A stretch of DNA of 64,000 bases from Macrostomum hystrix (taxonomy: Eukaryota > Platyhelminthes > Macrostomidae). Each line of letters opens with the position of its first letter. Position 1 is the stretch's first letter. The notes beneath the pieces are model-generated. The model did no database searches. It was not told the DNA's origin and was given only the letters and a program-made list of their open reading frames with translations. A program made the translations under genes and the position numbers. Below, one piece after another: positions 56,790 to 64,000 of this stretch. The DNA lies in the NCBI GenBank assembly GCA_950097015.1, contig CATNEN010000034.1, positions 7,272,501-7,336,500 on the forward strand, read 5' to 3'.

Positions 56790-59700
56790 AATGTTATTTT
56801 TAGCCTTCCTTCGCTTCCCTGCAAGCGATTTTTGCCATAGACAAGTGTGTTTGTTTCATCAATTGTTTTTTTAACTACAGCCACTGAGCTCGAATTTTCT
56901 GAATTGAATAACAGATTTTCGACATTTATTTTTAGTCGCAAAATTTTGTTTTTCCAACAGACAAACAATTTCTGCAGATAAAGCTAGCCAAAGTGCACCT
57001 CAGTTAAAGCCAAACCGCAATGTCTAAACTCGCTGGCTATGATGCGCTTAGCTCATTCATTTGAGCACGCTGCGTATTGTTGCTTGAGCCATTTTTTCAG
57101 GTCTGCGATGGAAGCCTACTCTCTGAGATATTGTACAGAGATTGAGCTTGCGGTCTTCAATGAAAACTCTGCTGCTGCTGCTGCTGCTTCAACGCTTGAC
57201 CGCCCTTACTGAAACCCAACCCCAGAGAGTGGGGATTTTTTTCCATCCTAAAGCCGAAACCGTTTCAATCCTTTTTCTTCCCTTCCCAGTGCAATATTTC
57301 TAGAGTAGCACTCGCGGTGCTATTTCCATCCATTTCCATCCATTTTCTGCCTTGTCTGGCACTCTCTGCAAAGCCTTTATTTTAATATTTTATCGCCAAC
57401 GTTTTGGCGAGTGCAATCAAAGCAAGCGGAACACCTACCTGGGGTCATTTATCTTGTTTGTTCAATCCAAAGAAGTGTTTTAGTGCCATGAGTAGGGCTT
57501 CAGCAAGGAACGCTGGATATAGCAACAGGATGTATATAGATATGGCTGGACCTATTAGGTCTAGAATTAGGATCTAGGATCTAGAATCTAGGTGTTTTTT
57601 ATATTTTTTAAGCAAATGATTCACACCTAGCTCAAATGCATCCTAAAATGTTTTTTTTTAATTCTGACACTTTAAATACTGATGGATCCATTTATACTGA
57701 CAACAACGGCAACAAGTACTGACACTAAATTTATTTTGTGCACCCGTTGCTTATCCGCGTGACATAACAAATGTTTACGGGTTGCATAATTATTATTTCA
57801 TTATGAGAAAAGGTGTCACATTTTTATAAGAAACTGATCTCATCTTACAAACATGAGCAGCATTTTTTATATCATCTACGATGGCGGGACTAATCTATTT
57901 CTTTCTAGTCCATCTTTCACATACATTTTGAAGGTCTGTCTCAGTCTCATCTTGGCTTCATCTAGTCTGGTGTGTCATGTACCGAATGCAGTCGATTGAA
58001 CGTGTCAGAGTGGCAGGAGGGGATTGACCTCCAATATTATCGTGAAATCATGCACTAGCTCACTATCTGTACTGGCAGAGTAAAAATCACTTATTCGGCG
58101 TGAGAAATTGAAGTGATCCAAGCAGTGCATGCTCATGGTTGGGAGGGTCAATTTCGATGAGACATCTTGAGGAGGTGAGCGAGCCAAGCAGTGCTTGAGC
58201 TTCTCATGAAGTGTGCGGTCCCATCAGCTTGCTTGGTCTTTCAATTTTTTTCGCTTCTCTCGTGTGTCTCGTCTTGTGGAAGCACTCATGCATTGCGCCT
58301 TTTTGTGCTCCGTTTTTACGCTCTAGTGAGCTGCTGCTGCTGCTGCCTCTGTCTCCGAGACCAACCAGGAGCCTTTTTGTTGTAAGCCGAGCCGACGCTC
58401 AATAGCCAAACAAGACTAGACCCGCATGGAGAAACAAGAAGTGAAGAAATCGAGGAAATCTCAACGTCCTTCTGTGCTTGTGTGTTGATTTTAGATCTAC
58501 TGTAGGTTCCGGAAAACTCCTTTTCTTCCTCTTCCATTCGTCTTTCTTTCTCTCTGCCTCAATCTCTGGCAACCTCCGAAACTTAGACCAGCCGGGTTTT
58601 GGGAGTTTTGATTGACCCGCACCCACCCGGTGGGATTCTGGGATCAGAATGGGTGGGGTCTGCCCATCTGGTATTAGGATCTAAGCGGCTATAGTGTTTG
58701 GCGAGCTTCTCAAATTTCAGCAAAAGCTCTGCCTAATGCTCTCTGGGTGTGCGTTTGTTTGTTTCAGTCCCGTTGGATGGAACTTGCGAGAAGCTGCCTT
58801 CGATTTTGCCTCTCGTCTGTTGTATTATTTAATCATTCTATATAATCATACTCTTTATCCGTTCTATTTTTTGTCTATGGCCAAACTGAATTCAGGCAAT
58901 GCATTTTTCGTAACCATTATTGGGCAGGAATGTTTTTCGTCTTTTTCTAGGAGGCGAGTTTTGGAATCAATAAAAATTTCTTGGTCTTCCTTCTAGCTAT
59001 GAGCTGGGCTCTCTGGGGTTTCGGCTGTAAATATGCCTCCATCTGTCTTCTTTGGTAGCTTTTCAATATTTTTCCTACTTTCTCTTCATCTTCTTGCGTC
59101 TCAGTCACGCCTGATCACAGTTCGCTTGCCTGCGATGGCGAGCCTTATCGGCGCGGCAGCAGACCCCATCCCAGAAGGATGGCGAAGCGGCACAAACTAT
59201 CGTTTGTCCCCAAAACTGTGTAGACCATATTCGGGAACTAGAAGAAAATAATCTTATAAAATGCAGGTTGGGAATCGTGGTTTCAATTCGGTCGGCGCCG
59301 AAGGGCTAAAAGGATTAATCTCTAGGGCGGAGTATCCCTATAGAAGCATTGAATTGGAAAGTGCAGGTGCCACCAGGGGGCATTGGTTGGATGGGCACTT
59401 CTTCCAAATCTTTCTCCCCCGCTTTTAATCTAGTCTTCTAATCTAGCTCGTAGAATATTTACTGTCTTTAGCCAGCTGACAGTAAAAGGAATTCCGATTA
59501 TGTCGTCTTTAAAACCAAGCTAACTAAACACAGTCTGCTGGCTGATAATCTGCAACTAAATTATTTACAATACAATGCTATACGAACTGTACGAGGTCTG
59601 AAACTTTCGCTGAGTGAACTGTATACGAGTATGTATACTGTGTAACATATTCGCTTCGATTGCGATAAAGCCGACGAACAAAAAAAGCTGAGGTTGTAAA

Positions 59701-60570
59701 AATTTATTGAGTTATGGCGTGCGTCTTAGTCGCATATGGTTTACACCTTTCTGTCTTTCTCTCTCTACGAGTAGCATTTACTCGATCTATTCCTTGTGCA
59801 AGCATCGTCAGTTGTTGGAATGCTTGCGTGACATGGCCACACACACACACGCACCTATCTCTTTCTACCGTGTTTCTAAACATTAAATCTGGCCGCGATA
59901 TAATTATATTGTAAAAGATAGTGCTATCGTTTAATTTTAGTTTTTAGTCCCCATTCTCTTCTATTTTCAGTTTTAAAATGGGTTAGGGTGGAAGGAAAAT
60001 AAGGGGATTTTAGGCTGGCCGCGTTGCTAACTGGCTTTTTGCTGCCCCTTGGGGGACTAAAGCCAAAAAAGGGGAGAGTCACTGAAAGGTAGTCAGGCTG
60101 TAGTTTAGGCTATGTAATAGAAGGGGATAAAAATGAAAGCATTAAAGACGATGGCGGGCATGAAAATTTGTTGGGGCGTAAAGAAAAATTGGCTTCCCAA
60201 ACCCCTCAGAGAAAGGCAGAATGCTGGCTAGCCAAAGGCCTCGACTGTCCACTAACTGAGGCAGGGATTTTTAGGCTATAGCGTTTTATTCCATCGGATT
60301 TTCCAATTCGACGCCCAGACAGGCCGACGGCGAGACCGAGCTAACGAACCGGCTAGTTAAAGCAGACACCAACCTCTATACGACTGTGACGTTACAAATT
60401 TTGCATTTATTTGTATGACGACGGTAGTTAAAGCAGATATGGTGTTGGTTAGTCTGAAGCTTATAGTAGCTTTTGCTATCAAGCATTCTTTTTTGCTTTG
60501 AAGTAGATTCAATTAGAGACTGCTGAGAATGGGAGACACCGGAAGAGCAGTGAACAAAGAAGTGAGAGTA
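56790..60570. other. 3.8 kb without a recognised gene
   Basis: No exon, tRNA or transposon could be supported. (CTG)n tracts near 57170 and 58330 and pyrimidine-rich stretches at 58200-58600 account for the short open frames. A small unrecognised exon could be missed. Confidence 0.45.
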
Positions 60571-60579
60571 AGGGGGCAG

Positions 60580-60955
60580 GGGGAGAGAGGGAGGGAAGGT
60601 GGAGAGAGAGGCAGGGAAGGTGGAGACAGAGGCAGGGAAGGTGGAGAGAGAGGGAGGGAAGGTGGAGAGAGAGGCAGGGAAGGTGGAGAGAGAGGGAGGG
60701 AAGGTGGAGAGAGAGGGAGGGAAGGTGGAGACAGAGGCAGGGAAGGTGGAGACAGAGGCAGGGAAGGTGGAGACAGAGGCAGGGAAGGTGGAGACAGAGG
60801 CAGGGAAGGTGGAGACAGAGGCAGGGAAGGTGGAGACAGAGGCAGGGAAGGTGGAGACAGAGGCAGGGAAGGTGGAGACAGAGGCAGGGAAGGTGGAGAC
60901 AGAGGCAGGGAAGGTGGAGACAGAGGCAGGGAAGGTGGAGAGAAGGAGTGAAGGT
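60580..60955. repeat. 21-bp minisatellite (GGAAGGTGGAGACAGAGGCA)
   Basis: About 17 copies of a 21-bp purine-rich unit. The first half mixes GAGAGG variants and the second half is homogeneous (GACAGAGGCAG). It is open in several frames on both strands because the unit length is a multiple of three. Confidence 0.97.
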
Positions 60956-61494
60956 GCAGAGTAGAGGGAAATGGCAGATGCAGGAGGTGGAAGAGACAAA
61001 GGATGGGATGCCAGTTGGTTGGTCGCAGCCATTGATGCAATTATTCCATCATATTCGCAAGATGATGGCCCTGACCAAGGCGTCCGACCTACCAGAGCTG
61101 CGTTTCGTTGGACTTTGTCAAAATTGTATCTTTCAAGCTAGACTGAGTTCGGTTCTCAAAAGATGCATAGAAATTGGTGCAATCTTCAAACGGCTTGCCT
61201 CCCTCCGCTAGTGTTGAGCAATGCTCATCTGAGCATAACATCAATGGGTGCCTCTCGAGAATTATAATTTCACCACGGCAACCACTCGACCGTCACTTCT
61301 CCTTTGAAATCTTTTGAGGCCTAGAAGATGAGAATTTCTTGCCTGCAAATTATTGAGCACCGTGAAAGACGCACTGGAAGTTCAATTCGACAATGTGAGG
61401 AAACATGCTGCTGGCTCAAAAAACCTGTGTAAATGTTTTCGACTGCATAAAATCATTGATGGTATCAAAATCTCATGTTTCATGAAGTTTCCAT

Positions 61495-62020
61495 TGAAAA
61501 GTTTCACTTCCCTGAAGTTTCACTTCCCTGAAGATTCACTTCCCTGAAGTTTCACTTCCCTAAAGTTTCACTCCCCTGAAGTTTCACTTCCCTGAAGTTT
61601 CACTCCCCTGAAGTTTCACTTCCCTGAAGTTTCACTTCCCTGAAGTTTCACTTCCCTGAAGTTTCACTTACCTGAAGTTTCAATTCCCTGAAGTTTCAAT
61701 TCCCTGAAGTTTCACTTCCCTGAAGCTTCACCTCCGTGAATGAAGTTTCACTTCCCTGAAGTTTCACTTCCCTGAAGTTTCACTTCCCTGAAGTTTCACT
61801 TCCCTGAAGTTTCACTTCCCTGAAGTTTCACTTCCCTGAAGTTTCACTTCCCTGAAGTTTCACTTCCCTAAAGTTTCACTTCCCTGAAGTTTCACTTCCC
61901 TGAAGTTTCACTTCCCTGAAGTTTCACTTCCCTGAAGTTTCACTTCCCTGAAGTTTCACTTCCCTGAAGTTTCACCTCCATGAATGAAGTTTCACTTCGC
62001 TGAAGTTTCACTTCCCTGAT
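61495..62020. repeat. 16-bp minisatellite (CTTCCCTGAAGTTTCA)
   Basis: About 32 copies of the 16-mer with rare variants. Two insertions (GTGAATGAAG and ATGAATGAAG) mark an internal longer duplication about 240 bp apart. Confidence 0.98.
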
Positions 62021-62024
62021 AGGA

Positions 62025-62880
62025 GTGCAGTACATCGCACTAGATGATCAGTGAGCTTTGCTAGCATAATGAGCAGTTGTTGAGGCTGCTGTAGATCGGA
62101 CCATTATACACGTATTTCTTGCCTTCAGCAACTGACCCTGACTCATCGGCTTCCTCAGTATTTGCCATGCTGCATTTGGAGCTTCTCGCTAGATCAGAGG
62201 CCGTGTCAGATCCCCATTCTCATTATTAATTGACCAAGGAATAGAGAGACTCAGGGAAGGAAAGACAGGGAGGGGATTCTTAAACCTATCCCCAGTCTTG
62301 ACATTGGTCTGGGAGAAAGAGGGTCCTACAGTGTATGTTATCGATGCTAGGAGCTCATCTACACTCTCTTAACCCCATTTTCATTGGCTTTCCTTCTGGA
62401 TCTGAAAGATTTGAGTTAACCGGCCGCATTGTCAGGGCAGTTGATGCAGCATATTGCGTGTGTGTGTGTGTGCGTGTGTAGTGTGTGTTCATCACGACTT
62501 TCTAGCTCGTCTTGGCCACAGCCAATCATTCCCTGTCTCTGTATATATTTATTACTCCCAGAAGCTCGACCGGACCCCACCCCAGTCTGTGATCCTTCCT
62601 ACTTCTCCATTCGCCGCCTCTGGGATTTTTATCCCATCTCCCCATCGTAACACTGGCCAGCTGGTTCTGACACGACTCAGAGAAAAGCTCAGCTAAAAGC
62701 AGAACGGAAGAAACGGATCACTTGGAAAGATTGCGTCAGCGACGAGAGTGTTGGAGTACCGACCACTATACTCATTCGCTGAGGTGGCGTTGCCAAACGT
62801 TTCTGCACTTGACAATTGAAAAACGTAAGAGATAACTTTTTCGTGTTTTTTTCCAAAATGGAATAAACTTTTCTAAAATT
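62025..62880. other. between two arrays, nothing recognised
   Basis: It contains a short (TG)n tract at 62456-62480. No gene is supported. Confidence 0.4.
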
Positions 62881-62887
62881 ATTAGAG

Positions 62888-63475
62888 AGAAGAATGAAGT
62901 GACCCATTAACTGACAGGGAGAAAGAATGAAGCAACCCACCAACTGACAGGGAGAGAGAATGAAGCGACCCACCAACTGACAGGGAGAGAGAATGAAGCG
63001 ACCCACCAACTGACAGGGAGAGAGAATGAAGCGACCCACCAACTGACAGGGAGAGAGAATGAAGCGACACACCCAATGACAGGAAGAGAGAATTAAGCGA
63101 CACACCAACTGACACGGAGAGAGAATGAAGCGACACACCCACTGACAGGGAGAGAGAATGAAGCGACACACGCACTGAAAGGGAGAGTGAATGAAGCGAC
63201 ACACCCACTGACAGGGAGAGAGAATGAAGCGACACACCAACTGACAGGGAGAGAGAATGAAGCGACACACGCACTGACAGGGAGAGAGAATGAAGCGACA
63301 CACGCACTGAAAGGGAGAGTGAATGAAGCGACACACCAACTGACACGGAGAGAGAATGAAGCGACCCACCAACTGACAGGGAGAGAGAATGAAGCGACCC
63401 ACCAACTGACAGGGAGAGAGAATGAAGCGACACACCAACTGACAGGGAGAGAGAATGAGGCGACACACCAATTTG
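62888..63475. repeat. 33-bp minisatellite (CTGACAGGGAGAGAGAATGA)
   Basis: About 18 copies of a 33-bp unit ending AGCGACMCACCAA/GCA. Three-base periodicity keeps frames open on both strands. Confidence 0.98.
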
Positions 63476-63939
63476 CAGTAGCAAACCCATATGCTGATAT
63501 CACTAAGTTCCTTTTTTTCTAATTTTTAATCCTAAAAGAAGACCAGAAATCTAAGATAAGGACAGGAAAAAATAGTGCAAAATGCTTTTGACAGATCACT
63601 AGCTTGAGTCCATTTGCATCTCAGGTATCTCCGGTACTCTGCCTAATGCTTTTCCTCCTGTGTCTCTTCCTCTCCGTTGGCTCATGATTAATGAAATACC
63701 CCCCCAGATCCGCGACTCGCGCTCGACTGATGAGTGATTAATGAGAGCTTTTTTGTTCAGGCTCGAGCAAAATTCTGCTTTGAGAGGCTGGGGCGTCGAG
63801 TCGGAAAATAACGAGCGTAGTTGGCGCGAATTTAATTTTCCAATCTTTCTGCCTTTCTTATATCCTCAGCTTTTCTCCTCATTCGCTTTTCTTATTCTCA
63901 CCACTTTTTCTCTCCATTTTATATATGTTGTCCTGTCTT

Positions 63940-64000
63940 TCTCCCATCCTCTCTTTCTCCCATCCTCTCTTTCTCCCATCCTCTCTTTCTCCCATCCTCT
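63940..64000. repeat. CTCTTTCTCCCATC tandem repeat, runs off the window
   Basis: At least four 14-bp copies reach the right edge. Confidence 0.9.

Noticed and set aside
58694-58996. 100-codon plus-strand frame with hydrophobic stretch
   Set aside because: AT-rich, no signature, no splice context; chance frame.
60376-61040. Frames on both strands with STFPASV or LPLSPPS repeats
   Set aside because: Products of the 21-bp array; open on both strands, so not evidence for coding.
62689-63522. Frames with SLHSLSLSVG and similar repeats
   Set aside because: Products of the 33-bp array, open on both strands and in several frames.

Overview
The window is animal nuclear DNA. Coding sequence is split by short GT-AG introns (one GC-AG intron is visible). 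There is a eukaryotic tRNA-Val(CAC) with a Pol III terminator, a tRNA-derived SINE family, a fossil mariner element and a Crypton-like tyrosine recombinase. The gene families present (RasGRF, p24/TMED, harmonin/whirlin-type HHD-PDZ, Rdx) point to a bilaterian. The TMED, Rdx and HHD-PDZ proteins are strongly diverged while RasGRF is well conserved. Together with very heavy minisatellite content this suggests a fast-evolving invertebrate, perhaps a flatworm or another spiralian. The phylum is inference and cannot be fixed from the sequence alone.

Layout. 1-1.6 kb: minisatellites and one minus-strand coiled-coil exon. 2.4-7 kb: SINE copies, a MITE-like element and transposase relics. 7.3-8.7 kb and 13.7-14.9 kb: two p24/TMED paralogues with the same intron phases and exon lengths. 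Between them lie a minus-strand intronless seven-membrane-span protein (9.8-10.8 kb) and a truncated IS630/Tc1-type transposase (12.4-12.8 kb). 15.05 kb: tRNA-Val. 15.7-21.0 kb: an eight-exon HHD-PDZ scaffold protein. 22.3-22.6 kb: an Rdx-fold protein that has lost its redox cysteines. 22.6-25.8 kb: several tandem arrays. 27.3-46.1 kb: a 19-exon RasGRF gene whose introns hold a mariner fossil, SINEs, hairpins and at least seven tandem arrays. 46.7-51.9 kb: a 5.2-kb 23-bp satellite with higher-order structure. 54.4-56.8 kb: a Crypton-like element near palindromic foldback repeats. 57-64 kb: no gene recognised, with large 16-, 21- and 33-bp arrays.

How the genes work. RasGRF (PH-coiled coil-IQ-DH-PH-REM-CDC25) would couple calcium/calmodulin to Ras and Rac-type GTPases at the membrane. 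The TMED proteins are cargo/coat receptors of the early secretory pathway. The HHD-PDZ protein is a submembrane scaffold. They share no obvious pathway, and there is no operon logic.

The most unusual content is the repeat architecture. Tandem arrays repeatedly begin within tens of bases of 5' splice sites or stop codons. Several unrelated arrays share a unit of exactly 24 bp. The 23-bp satellite is organised into 77-78-mer super-repeats. All splice models were derived by eye from splice signals, phase consistency and family resemblance.
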